Of a stretch of 64,000 nt of DNA, positions 27,554 through 35,987 are shown one piece after another. The notes below the pieces were generated by a model. The model saw only the letters and a program-made list of their open reading frames with translations, was not told the origin of the DNA and searched no databases. The stretch covers positions 62,001 through 126,000 of the forward strand of contig DGQP01000008.1 of NCBI GenBank assembly GCA_002400415.1, read 5' to 3'. Both the position numbers and the translations under genes were made by a program. The DNA is from Chitinophagaceae bacterium UBA4411 (GTDB lineage Bacteria; Bacteroidota; Bacteroidia; Chitinophagales; Chitinophagaceae). Position 1 is the stretch's first letter; every line of letters starts with the position of its first letter.

Positions 27554-27657
27554 TGTAGAAGCATCCTAAAAATTACAAGCATGCTTCACCTTACAGTATT
27601 ATTACAGGTTTTCTTGCTTTATGACACTGACTCATTACATTTTATATCAAATACTAA

Positions 27658-27858
27658 TTGAAAATCACCAATAGTGGGTTTATCTACAAAATAAGTAACA
27701 GGACTGATTCTACTATATTATTGGCAAGAGCTACAGTATATCCGCGATATTACACAGCAGACTCTCTTTTTGGCAGTGATTTTTTTCTTGAAAAAGGTGC
27801 ATCTATAAAAATAATAAGATTGTCCAATTTTATTTTTAGAATAAAAATTTTTAAATGA
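27658..27858 (+). CDS. Possible 66-residue orphan ORF
   Basis: An AT-rich open frame that would have to begin with TTG. It contains ISNRTDSTILLARATVYPR and a C-terminal hydrophobic, basic end. It has no recognised family and no promoter-like element directly upstream. It could be the decayed end of a larger gene. The surrounding 27554-28130 stretch otherwise shows nothing codable that I trust. Confidence 0.2.
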   Translation: MKITNSGFIYKISNRTDSTILLARATVYPRYYTADSLFGSDFFLEKGASIKIIRLSNFIFRIKIFK

Positions 27859-28130
27859 CACTTTAAAAATTAGTTCATACCGGTTTGACAGAGATGTAAT
27901 GCCTGTTTTGATATGTAAAAGTGATATAAATACACCCAGTGAAAAAAACGTAAGATATCAAAGCAGCATTAACGTTGAAACGGTCCTGCAGAACAAACCC
28001 TGGCCTGCATGGGGTTTACGGGCTGACATTTTTCTGGTATCACTCCCGCGTCAACTCAAAAAAAGGGGTAACTTTAATACAAACAGTAGTAACCATCAAA
28101 GAGATCAAAAATCCTTAAAATTCAAAATTA

Positions 28131-28673
28131 ATGGAAAGGCGGATCAGGTTTGTTGTTTCAGACAATAGCCAAATGACAACAAGGATCATTAACTATTTTG
28201 AACAGTTTAACTTAAAATTGATAGAACATACAGAAAGTTGTTTAAAATTTGGGCATCGTTCTACTATCTTCGATGCCTGGAAAACTAACCCTCTGACATG
28301 GGGATCAAAAGTATCTGTATCAATTTCTGAAAATACTATTCTCGCTGACTTCTACATTGACACGGATGCCCAAATGAATACAAAAGAAGAAGAAACTGTT
28401 TGGCTGTCGTTTATAGAAAGCTTTCAAAACTATCTGACAAACGGAGCTACGCCTGATTCAAAACTTAGTTCAGCAATAATTAACAATAAAAAAAGCAGAA
28501 TAAGTTACATTGGCTGGGCAGGTTTAGGTGCGTTAACAGGCGGACTTGCAAGTTTTACTTATAATAAGCTAATTGATACCAATTCAACATTCAGCATATT
28601 TCTTATTCCAGTGTTAGCAACAGCATTCTTAACGTGGAGGATCAGGTATGCTAAGGCCAAAACACTCCTGTAA
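28131..28673 (+). CDS. Hypothetical protein with two C-terminal membrane helices
   Basis: 180 residues. The first 125 are soluble and acidic, with IINYFEQFNLKLIEHTES and ADFYIDTDAQMNTKEEETVW. Two hydrophobic segments follow (SYIGWAGLGALTGGLASF and FLIPVLATAFLTW), with a basic end RIRYAKAKT, so the soluble domain is probably cytoplasmic. No family is recognised. Codon use is more AT-rich than in the housekeeping genes to the left, which fits an accessory gene. Confidence 0.6.
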   Translation: MERRIRFVVSDNSQMTTRIINYFEQFNLKLIEHTESCLKFGHRSTIFDAWKTNPLTWGSKVSVSISENTILADFYIDTDAQMNTKEEETVWLSFIESFQNYLTNGATPDSKLSSAIINNKKSRISYIGWAGLGALTGGLASFTYNKLIDTNSTFSIFLIPVLATAFLTWRIRYAKAKTLL

Positions 28674-28872
28674 TATGGGTTTACCACTTTGCCGGCAGGC
28701 AAAATGATTTTCAATTTTTTCATTATCAGCAGTTCAGGCAGACATTGTTATTCCGGCTTTAGTTCTTATCTTCATCATCGTTAATTTACCAAGGCATCCG
28801 TACCAGGTAATAACAGCGGCAAACTGCGCCCGTTAACAGTAACATTTATATTAATTCTGATAGCAATTAAAA

Positions 28873-29601
28873 GTGAACCCTGGAGGCAGATTAATCCGGC
28901 TACTAATAATCACAGTGGCAATAACTATCCCTTTTTCAGCAAAAACTCAATCGCACATCAAGATATACGGTCAAAAAATCAATCACCTCGATAAACAAAA
29001 AAGAAAGCAAGGGGATTGGGTGTTTTTCGATAAATATGGTTTTATTCAAATGAGTTGTGTTTTTCAAAATGACACTTGCATCAGCCCCAAGATTTTTTAC
29101 GAAAATAGTGACACTGCCTTTGTTAGGTTCCCCCTAAAGGATTCCATCGAAGTCTTTATTTTATTTCAGGATAATATAAAGTATACAGGGAGCTTCATTC
29201 ATACTTCAGATACAACAATTGCCAAAGTAGAATCAGATACCACACTTAATGACAATCTGATTCTTAAAATAAAAAAATACGAGGAACTAATCATTGAGCC
29301 GAATTACTATTTTACACAAAAAAAATTGATTGATTACATCAGTGCAAGTTTTTCAAGTTCAAATATCATTTTTAATAAACCACTAAATGTACTCTTGTAT
29401 ATAAGCAGTTCGGGGAATGTTACAAAAGTTGAATTCCCCGGGGACAAGACTTATTTATCCAGCAGTGAAGAAAAGGAACTACAATGGATTTACTCAACAA
29501 TGCCAAGGTGGCAACCGCTATTCTATAAAAATAAGACCATGGCAGTTAAAATTATGCTTTCGAATAACTCAAGTTTATCTGTACTGTCATTTGACCATTA
29601 A
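28873..29601 (+). CDS. Exported protein with TonB-C-like end
   Basis: 242 residues from a GTG start; a signal peptide (RLLIITVAITIPFSAKTQ) follows it. Residues about 30-60 (NHLDKQKRKQGDWVFFDKYG) resemble the single repeats of Bacteroidota proteins that describe a text-like x-Q-G-W/D-W unit. The C-terminus (GNVTKVEFPG ... STMPRWQPLFYKNKTMAVK) resembles the last strand-helix of TonB C-terminal domains, where MPxWxP is typical. No membrane anchor besides the signal is present, so it is not a normal TonB. Function is unknown. Confidence 0.6.
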   Translation: MNPGGRLIRLLIITVAITIPFSAKTQSHIKIYGQKINHLDKQKRKQGDWVFFDKYGFIQMSCVFQNDTCISPKIFYENSDTAFVRFPLKDSIEVFILFQDNIKYTGSFIHTSDTTIAKVESDTTLNDNLILKIKKYEELIIEPNYYFTQKKLIDYISASFSSSNIIFNKPLNVLLYISSSGNVTKVEFPGDKTYLSSSEEKELQWIYSTMPRWQPLFYKNKTMAVKIMLSNNSSLSVLSFDH

Positions 29602-29783
29602 AAGACAAAAGCAACCCTGCTGCGAACATTGCATTGGTAATCTGGCGGCAATGAAATTGTTCCCGGTTCAGGCCCGGCCCGGTATTTACTTTTCAGTTTT
29701 CAACCGGCCATTGTGGTTCCGGGGTGTCTTCAATGACTATATCACAACAGCAATCCGGTAAAACACCTTAAACTCGCGAAATT

Positions 29784-30539
29784 ATGAAAGGAATACATCA
29801 TCTGAACTGTGTTAAAATCGTCTCACCGCTTACTGATAATGTTTGCGGACATTGTTTGCTGCTCAGCGAAAATGATAAACTTGTTTTAATAGACACAGGT
29901 ATTGGTCTTTTAGATATACAAAACCCGAAAGAAAGAATAGGACAACAGCTTATCGATATCGTCGGCTATCGTTTTGATGAAGACCAGGCCGCAGTGCGGC
30001 AGATTGAAAAACTGGGACTGGACCCGGGAAAAGTGACCGATTGTGTTATATCCCATCTGGATAACGATCATACAGGCGGGCTTGCAGATTTTCCGCAGGC
30101 AACTGTTCATATCGGAGCTGAAGAATTTGAGAATTTCAATGCAGGAAATCCCAGGTACCTGAAAACCCCTCTTGCGCACAACCCTGCAATTAAGACCTAT
30201 CAAAAATCAGATTCTGACTGGTTTGGATTTGAGGCAAGAAAAATCAGTGCGGGCATTTCTACCGGTATTTTTCTTATTCCCCTTTTTGGACATACGCTGG
30301 GACATTGCGGGGTTGCACTAAAAGCAGGTGAGAAATGGATTTTTTACATTGCTGACGCCTATTATATGAGAGTAGAGCTGAACGACAGTAACCACCCTGT
30401 AAACGATTTGGCGAGGATGAGAGCAGACGACAATGATTTACGAATAGCAACACTCGATAAAATAAGGAATCTTGTCAGCAGCCACCCTGAAATTGAAGTT
30501 TTTAGTTACCATGATGCCGGGGAATTCAAAATTGCCTGA
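29784..30539 (+). CDS. MBL-fold metallo-hydrolase
   Basis: 251 residues of metallo-beta-lactamase fold without signal peptide. The metal motif is SHLDNDHTGGL, that is HxDxDH instead of the usual HxHxDH. Further ligands are in LFGHTLGHCGVAL (His), YIADAYYM (Asp) and FSYHDAGEF (His). The HxDxDH variant occurs in a recognised subset of the family, so it is probably active, perhaps with altered metal use. Lactonase-like or thioester-type hydrolysis is possible. The substrate is not deducible. Confidence 0.8.
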   Translation: MKGIHHLNCVKIVSPLTDNVCGHCLLLSENDKLVLIDTGIGLLDIQNPKERIGQQLIDIVGYRFDEDQAAVRQIEKLGLDPGKVTDCVISHLDNDHTGGLADFPQATVHIGAEEFENFNAGNPRYLKTPLAHNPAIKTYQKSDSDWFGFEARKISAGISTGIFLIPLFGHTLGHCGVALKAGEKWIFYIADAYYMRVELNDSNHPVNDLARMRADDNDLRIATLDKIRNLVSSHPEIEVFSYHDAGEFKIA

Positions 30540-30688
30540 ACTGCCTGCAAAACCGGTGTTCTTCTTCCTGCTGAATAATATAACGCTCCCTGGTTTTTAT
30601 GCCAGCTCTAAACGTTCAGCTACCCTCCTCCCGGTATTCCCCCGTTCCGTTTCTTCCGCTATTTTAGTAACCATTAAAGCGACACGTC

Positions 30689-31459
30689 ATGAGTTTATGG
30701 ACGCCCACCATCTGCACGGTTATTGTGACCATTATTTTTTTAGTATGGGAACGGGTGGTACCCGGCCGGGAGCTGCCCAACAGCAAGGGCTGGTATTTCC
30801 GGGTACTGCTGGTGAATGCCTTTCAGATCGGCATCACGTTTGGCACGAATAAACTCTGGTTCAACTGGCTCAGCAGTTCATCGCTATTCCGGCTATCCAA
30901 CCTGCAACAACCCCTGCTGGAAGGTTTTATTGGCTGGCTCATCAGCACTTTCTTTTTTTACTGGTGGCATCGTATCCGGCATGCCAATGGTTTCTGGGTC
31001 ATCTTTCACCAGGTGCATCATTCACCCTCGAGAATAGAGGCACTCACTTCTTTTTACAAACACCCGGTGGAGATACTGGCCGATTCATTTTTAATTGCAC
31101 TACTTATGTACCCGGTACTGGGTTCATCACTGGAAGGAGCATTCTGGCTCAACTTCTTTGCCGCCACCGGGGAATATTATTATCATTCCAATATCAGGTC
31201 ACCCCGGTGGATGAAATATATCCTGCAAACACCGGAACTCCATTCCATTCATCACCAGCTGGGCGTTCATAAATACAACTATTCCGACCTGCCGCTGTGG
31301 GATAAACTTTTCGGCACCTATAAAGACACGAATGAATTTGCAGAACGTTGTGGTTTCCCGAAAGAGAACGAACGCAAACTCTGGAAGATGCTGCTGTTTA
31401 AAGATGTGTATTTCGACAAAGAGCCGGCAGATACTAAAAAAGAACATCGCACAGAGTAA
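30689..31459 (+). CDS. Sterol desaturase / fatty acid hydroxylase superfamily protein
   Basis: 256 residues, polytopic. The three histidine clusters of the membrane di-iron oxygenase family are present: HRIRH in WWHRIRHANGFW, HQVHH in FHQVHHSPSRIEA, and HSIHH in PELHSIHHQLGVH. An additional conserved end, LPLWDKLFGTYKD, completes the family pattern. It would hydroxylate or desaturate a lipid using O2 in the inner membrane. The substrate could be a hopanoid, sphingolipid or carotenoid and is not deducible. Convergent with the cytochrome c gene across a palindromic repeat. Confidence 0.88.
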   Translation: MSLWTPTICTVIVTIIFLVWERVVPGRELPNSKGWYFRVLLVNAFQIGITFGTNKLWFNWLSSSSLFRLSNLQQPLLEGFIGWLISTFFFYWWHRIRHANGFWVIFHQVHHSPSRIEALTSFYKHPVEILADSFLIALLMYPVLGSSLEGAFWLNFFAATGEYYYHSNIRSPRWMKYILQTPELHSIHHQLGVHKYNYSDLPLWDKLFGTYKDTNEFAERCGFPKENERKLWKMLLFKDVYFDKEPADTKKEHRTE

Positions 31460-31510
31460 GGGAGCTAAAGGAGAAAATATTTTCCCCTCTCTTTATTTCT
31501 CTGTGCGATG
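31445..31510. repeat. Dispersed palindromic repeat, copy 2
   Basis: Perfect 12-bp outer arms, CATCGCACAGAG (31445-31456) and CTCTGTGCGATG (31499-31510), enclose a purine-rich then pyrimidine-rich centre that also pairs partly (GGAGAAAATA / TTTTCCCCTCTC). It lies between convergent genes; its left arm covers the last codons of the desaturase. A weaker copy is at 18416-18487. Confidence 0.7.
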
Positions 31511-31515
31511 TCTCT

Positions 31516-32487
31516 CTACTGCGGATATTTCTCCACTTTATTACTCACCGGTTTCACCGTCCGCAGGTAAGCATAAATTGCTTTCAGGTCGCTGTCTGTC
31601 ATTCCTGCATAAGAGACCAGCGGCATCACATTGTTCTTATTGCCCGGGTTATAATTATGGGCTTTATCTTCGCGGTACATGGTAAATTTTTTCAAAAACA
31701 TTTCTTCGGTCCAGGCGCCGATACCGGTGGAATCGGGTGTGATATTCGCTGATGTCACTTTTGTTTCTCCGATATGAAAGATATTGCCACCACCGAATGC
31801 TTTACTCATATCCGGTTGTCCTTTCACAAAAGCAGTATGACAGGTGCCGCAATCTGCCATCGTGGTGATATATTCACCATATTTTACCAGGTCTGTTTCC
31901 GCCGGGCGGGTATTGCCATCTGTTGATGGTTGTAAGAATGGGGCCGGGTAAGCCATACTGACCGGTATCATCAGCCGGCGATCAGGTACTTTGTTTTTGA
32001 TGGGCTTCAGTGTTTTGAGATAGGCAATAATACTCAGCAGGTCATCTTTGGCCATCCGGTTGAAATTCGCATAAGGCATCAGTGGAAAAAGCGTATCGCC
32101 ATTCTTACTGATTCCCTGTGTGATGGCTCTGATTATCTGCTCATCTGTCCAGCTGCCGATCCCTGTCTCCGCATCGGGTGTAATGTTCTTGCCATAGAGT
32201 GTTCCGGGAATGGCATCGAGAATGTTGTGATCAAACACATCGCCGCCCCCGCCTTCAGAACCGGGAGTATTGGGGCCGGCATATTGGGTGAAATCCCTTT
32301 TACTGTGACAGTGAATACAGGCCGCCACATTATTGGCTAAGTAAGATCCCCGTTCAATGACTTTGGCAAGGGAATCCTTTGCTTTGTCTTCAGCAGTAAC
32401 AGCTGGCGAATTGTTGTTGCAGGAAGCAAGGTAAGTGGCAGCTGCTGTTAGTAATAACAGGACTGCCACGATCAGTATTTTTTTCAT
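31516..32487 (-). CDS. Diheme cytochrome c lipoprotein
   Basis: 323 residues. The signal peptide ends in a lipobox-like ATYLASCNNN, so the protein is probably lipid-anchored in the periplasm. Two haem-binding motifs, CIHCH (VAACIHCHSKRDF) and CGTCH (MADCGTCHTAF), each start a class I cytochrome c domain of about 130 residues. Distal methionines are likely in FPLMPYANFNRM and NVMPLVSYAGM. The two-domain plan resembles the cytochrome subunits of alcohol or sugar dehydrogenases, so it probably passes electrons from a periplasmic oxidoreductase to the chain. No dehydrogenase partner is adjacent. Confidence 0.85.
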   Translation of the reverse strand: MKKILIVAVLLLLTAAATYLASCNNNSPAVTAEDKAKDSLAKVIERGSYLANNVAACIHCHSKRDFTQYAGPNTPGSEGGGGDVFDHNILDAIPGTLYGKNITPDAETGIGSWTDEQIIRAITQGISKNGDTLFPLMPYANFNRMAKDDLLSIIAYLKTLKPIKNKVPDRRLMIPVSMAYPAPFLQPSTDGNTRPAETDLVKYGEYITTMADCGTCHTAFVKGQPDMSKAFGGGNIFHIGETKVTSANITPDSTGIGAWTEEMFLKKFTMYREDKAHNYNPGNKNNVMPLVSYAGMTDSDLKAIYAYLRTVKPVSNKVEKYPQ

Positions 32488-32568
32488 GTTCGTTGGCTCG
32501 TTTTGGTGGAGAAATCGTTGGTTGTCTTCTAAAAGTTATAAAATTTCTTAATACCAACTAATACTATC

Positions 32569-33774
32569 TCAGAAAACATAGCCCAACTGGAAGGTCAGCG
32601 GGATCTTCAGCCCGTCATTTTGCGGATAAATATTGCCATTGGAATAATGGGCAATGCGGATGTTGGCATTCAGCTGCCTCTTTTTCCCGGTGAATGCACC
32701 CATGCCCATAAAATCATAGAAGGTAAAATGCTGGCCGGTGGCTTTATCATCAATGATCTTCTTTGAAATATACGTTGGCCCGGCCACGGAATATTCAAAG
32801 AAAAAATCAAGTGGTTTACTGCGGACAGCAGTGAAGCGGAAGACCGGCGAAAGTGAGGCCGTCATGAACCGGTCCGCCTTATCCCTGCTTTTCCAAAAGG
32901 AAATACCAGCCGCCCAGTCAAACGCAAATACTTTGCGGGTATGAAAAATATTCCGCTGGTAACTCAGCGTAAATCCCTGTTGAATATGTGCTTCACCACC
33001 CCAGAAAAAAGGAATGGCTCCTTTGGAAGCAAAATCATTTACGCCATAACCCAAACCATTCGTGGTATAACCCGCCATGATAAATTGCTTGGGGAAAATA
33101 TAACCACTGTTGGCATTTTGTTCCACAGTTTCCTTTGGTAAGGGCCGCATATGATAATGAAAACCGGCAGCAAGAAAAGTAGTCGCCGGCTGTTTTACTT
33201 TTTGATTGGCCGGTGACCATGCCGAACTGATCTGCAGGTCCCATTTCCGGTTGAGGTGGTATTGCAAAGCAGCACCGGCCAGCAATGTTGCATAATTCGC
33301 ATTCTTTACCACCGGTACATTGTTTATACTGAATCCTTTTCTTGTGATGATACCCAAACCCGCCTCACCAAACAGGGAAATTTTTTTATGTAAAGGAAGC
33401 TGCGAAGCCAGTGTCAGCCCTGCTACGTTCATCCACACCGTATGATCGGACTGATCAGCGCTGATTTTTTTATACTCCACCCAGCCAACAGGACGCATAT
33501 AGCTGATCTGTGCAGAAAGATATTTATTGAACTGATGACCGAGTAAGATAATCCTGACTGCCGTATGCGGCACTTTTACGGATTGTGCGGTAAAACCCGG
33601 TTCGAGCTGTGCATTGGAAAAAGCATAATTGATTGCGCCAATATTCACTCCCGTATAAGAATTTAACAAACCCGGCGGGTATTGTGTCCTTGTAGCTGCC
33701 GGCTGTTGTGCAACTGCAAAAAAAGATTGGCAAAGAAAGATCAGCACTACAATTTGTCTCCTAAATAACTGCAT
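32569..33774 (-). CDS. Outer-membrane barrel with PagL-like lipid A 3-O-deacylase domain
   Basis: 401 residues with a signal peptide (IVVLIFLCQSFFAVAQ). The C-terminal half (about 225-401) has the acyloxyacyl hydrolase/PagL pattern, ending in NANIRIAHYSNGNIYPQNDG, which carries the His-x-Ser motif of the catalytic centre, and a terminal aromatic (YVF) as in barrel proteins. PagL removes the 3-O acyl chain from lipid A at the outer leaflet. The N-terminal half (about 25-200) is a second barrel-like region of OMP family type, unusual compared with the compact PagL of Proteobacteria. Its start codon overlaps the nagA stop (TGATG). Confidence 0.7.
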   Translation of the reverse strand: MQLFRRQIVVLIFLCQSFFAVAQQPAATRTQYPPGLLNSYTGVNIGAINYAFSNAQLEPGFTAQSVKVPHTAVRIILLGHQFNKYLSAQISYMRPVGWVEYKKISADQSDHTVWMNVAGLTLASQLPLHKKISLFGEAGLGIITRKGFSINNVPVVKNANYATLLAGAALQYHLNRKWDLQISSAWSPANQKVKQPATTFLAAGFHYHMRPLPKETVEQNANSGYIFPKQFIMAGYTTNGLGYGVNDFASKGAIPFFWGGEAHIQQGFTLSYQRNIFHTRKVFAFDWAAGISFWKSRDKADRFMTASLSPVFRFTAVRSKPLDFFFEYSVAGPTYISKKIIDDKATGQHFTFYDFMGMGAFTGKKRQLNANIRIAHYSNGNIYPQNDGLKIPLTFQLGYVF

Positions 33775-34877
33775 CAGCTGATCAGTTTAATTACGTTCAG
33801 TTGTTCATCAAGAATAACCATTGCAGCCTCGCAGCCCTTTTCAATTTTTCCAAGCTGCTGGTCCATCCCCATTACCTGTGACGGATATAAACTGCACATC
33901 CGCAACGCTTCTTCCGGGCTGGTTATTTTATTGGCGACAAGATTTTTTACTGCTTTTGCCATCGTCAATGCTGAACCGCTTAAAATACCGGCAGCTTCAT
34001 ATTTGTCGCCGTTCATTGCATGTTTGTAATGCCCTTCTGTTGTATCAGTTACTGCATCGGTGATCACAAACAATCTTTCTTTCATTACCTGTTTGGCGAT
34101 GCGGATGGCTGCATAATCAACATGAAACCCGTCGGGAATGATACTGGAAAACGTTTTATCATCATCCATCACTGCTCCCGCCAGTCCCGGTTCCCGGTGC
34201 TGTAAGGGGCTCATGGCATTGAACAAATGAGTGACGGTTGTTATACCATTGGCAAAACCTTCCCTGGCCTGCCGGTACGTGGCATCACTATGTCCGGCAG
34301 AAATGACAACCCCATATGAAAGAATAAGATCAATAACTTCTTTACTGCACACTTCAGGAGCAAGGGTGATCATTTTAATAACGCCTTTGCCATAATCCAG
34401 CAGTTCTTTTGCCTCAGCAAGCGTGGGAGTATGAATCAGCGTTTCAATATGAGCTCCTCTTTTCAGCGGGTTGATCCAGGGGCCTTCCAGGTGCAAACCC
34501 AATACACCCTTGCCTCCTTCTTTCCAATAAGCTTTCACCGCATCAATAGCCATGATAAACACATCCCGGGTATTGGTGGCTACCGTGGGCAGGCAATATG
34601 CTGCTCCGCCTTTATTACAATACGCATTCAGTTTATATAATGCATCCGCTTCAGGAAAAACGGATAACAACTTACCATAGGCTCCATAGATCTGCAGGTC
34701 AATAAAGGCCGGGGCAATGATGCAATTATCAAAATGCTGAATCTCGCCGGGGACGGCAACAGACGAAAAAGGAGCTACCCGGGTAATAATATTATTCTCT
34801 GTAATAACAACATGATCCTGCAGCCAGGTCTCCCCGGTAAAAATACGGGGTGCTTTGTATATATTTTTATCCGGCAT
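33774..34877 (-). CDS. nagA: N-acetylglucosamine-6-phosphate deacetylase
   Basis: 367 residues from the ATG at 34877; the frame extends 19 codons upstream with non-family sequence. Family motifs are HLEGPWINPLKRGAH, VISAGHSDATY, THLFNAMSPLQHREPG, IPDGFHVD and FVITDAVTD, which contain the metal- and substrate-binding residues of NagA. It removes acetate from GlcNAc-6-phosphate in amino-sugar and cell-wall recycling, in the cytoplasm. It is translationally coupled with the PagL-like gene (stop and start overlap by one base), which links sugar and envelope remodelling in expression, although no direct pathway link is known. Confidence 0.88.
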   Translation of the reverse strand: MPDKNIYKAPRIFTGETWLQDHVVITENNIITRVAPFSSVAVPGEIQHFDNCIIAPAFIDLQIYGAYGKLLSVFPEADALYKLNAYCNKGGAAYCLPTVATNTRDVFIMAIDAVKAYWKEGGKGVLGLHLEGPWINPLKRGAHIETLIHTPTLAEAKELLDYGKGVIKMITLAPEVCSKEVIDLILSYGVVISAGHSDATYRQAREGFANGITTVTHLFNAMSPLQHREPGLAGAVMDDDKTFSSIIPDGFHVDYAAIRIAKQVMKERLFVITDAVTDTTEGHYKHAMNGDKYEAAGILSGSALTMAKAVKNLVANKITSPEEALRMCSLYPSQVMGMDQQLGKIEKGCEAAMVILDEQLNVIKLIS

Positions 34878-34921
34878 ACTGTTCCCTGTAAAAATACAAT
34901 CTGAAGCTGATCTTTGATCTT

Positions 34922-35236
34922 CTATAGTTTCCAAAACCGGCCAAACAGGCCAAGATAAGTATGCGTATCACCATAAACAGGAACGCCCACATCAGTTTTT
35001 AATCCCGTGCCCGTTTGCAGGCTTTTCAGTTTTTTAATCTCTTTGCATTCTTTTACACTGCTGATGGAAAAAGCTTTGAGAAAAAAAAGACCGTAAGCCT
35101 GGTGTTTTATATAGGGCCTGCAGGCTGCATTCTTCATTTCAGTATCAATAAAAGCTGAAAACTTTTCCTCGGACGGAGAAGTAATAAATGCTATTACCAA
35201 AACCAATAGCAGCAGGTAACCCAGCCATCTCAACAT
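34922..35236 (-). CDS. Small DUF4359-like membrane-anchored protein
   Basis: 104 residues. One N-terminal helix (YLLLLVLVIAFITSPSEEKF) is followed by a soluble part that ends in HTYLGLFGRFWKL. The SPSEExF after the helix and the YLGxFGxF end resemble DUF4359 proteins, of unknown function. The assignment is by pattern only. It may be in one transcript with the nagA gene (44 bp downstream). Confidence 0.5.
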   Translation of the reverse strand: MLRWLGYLLLLVLVIAFITSPSEEKFSAFIDTEMKNAACRPYIKHQAYGLFFLKAFSISSVKECKEIKKLKSLQTGTGLKTDVGVPVYGDTHTYLGLFGRFWKL

Positions 35237-35297
35237 TTAAATAGATTTACAGGAAAGATATCCAACTTTTTCCGTCTTATAACCCGGAGGGAGTATT

Positions 35298-35987
35298 TTA
35301 CCCCGTTACAAACCGGTAACCAATTCCCTTGATGGTAATAATCTCTAAAGAAGGATCGTCTTTTAAATAACTGCGGAGCTTGGTGATATAAACATCTAAA
35401 TTGCGGCTGTTGAAGAAGGAATCATTACCCCATAACAAATTCAGGATGTCTTTGCGGTCAATCACAGCTGACCTGTTTTCGTATAATAATTTCAGCAGCT
35501 CACTTTCCCGGTAAGAGAGTTTTCGTTCCTCCCTGCCATTGGCCAGCACCTGGCGGTGTAACTGGAAAGTATATTTTCCGAAGGCAACCATGTCCCCGGT
35601 TACCCTGGTCATTCCTTCCGCTTTGTTCCGCAATAAGCTCTGTATACGGACAATAAGTTCTTCCATGCTGAACGGTTTACGTACATAATCATTACCACCC
35701 AGTGAAAAGCCTTTCACCACATCTTCAGTCTGCGTCTTCGCTGTTAGGAAAATGATCGGCACTGTTTCATCCAGTTCTCTTATCTCATCAGCAATGGTAA
35801 AACCGTCTTTGTTCGGCAGCATCACATCCAGCACGCAGATATCAGGATGGGCTTGTTTAAACACATCCAGTACTTTGGCGCCATCGCTTTCCATGGTGAC
35901 GGTAAAGCCCCTGCTCTCTAAGCTTTCTCTCACGATCTTCCCCAGGAAAAGTTCATCCTCCACGTAAAGGACTTTTGTTGTGCTCAT
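35298..35987 (-). CDS. OmpR-family response regulator
   Basis: 229 residues. The receiver domain has the phospho-acceptor Asp in CVLDVMLPNKDGF, the conserved Thr in IFLTAKT, and Lys in DYVRKPFS. The C-terminal winged helix ends in LEIITIKGIGYRFV, typical of OmpR/PhoB regulators. Its start overlaps the end of the kinase gene by 4 bp. Likely targets are the direct TTAACC repeats in the adjacent kinase/GLPGLI intergenic region; regulators of this class bind repeats spaced by one helical turn. Confidence 0.92.
   Translation of the reverse strand: MSTTKVLYVEDELFLGKIVRESLESRGFTVTMESDGAKVLDVFKQAHPDICVLDVMLPNKDGFTIADEIRELDETVPIIFLTAKTQTEDVVKGFSLGGNDYVRKPFSMEELIVRIQSLLRNKAEGMTRVTGDMVAFGKYTFQLHRQVLANGREERKLSYRESELLKLLYENRSAVIDRKDILNLLWGNDSFFNSRNLDVYITKLRSYLKDDPSLEIITIKGIGYRFVTG

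Noticed and set aside
27899..28168. 89-codon open frame before the 28131 gene
   Set aside because: It has no family-like features, overlaps the better-supported 28131 gene in another frame, and lacks a promoter-like element.
29605..29680. Another attC-like site after the 28873 gene
   Set aside because: TGCTGCGAAC, GGTAATCTGGCGGC and TTGTTCCCGG recall the cassette sites, but no paired arms could be drawn, so the resemblance is too weak.
30472..30852. 126-codon open frame across the end of the metallo-hydrolase and the start of the desaturase gene
   Set aside because: It overlaps both genes, which have complete motifs, and its own translation is low in complexity and unrelated to any family.
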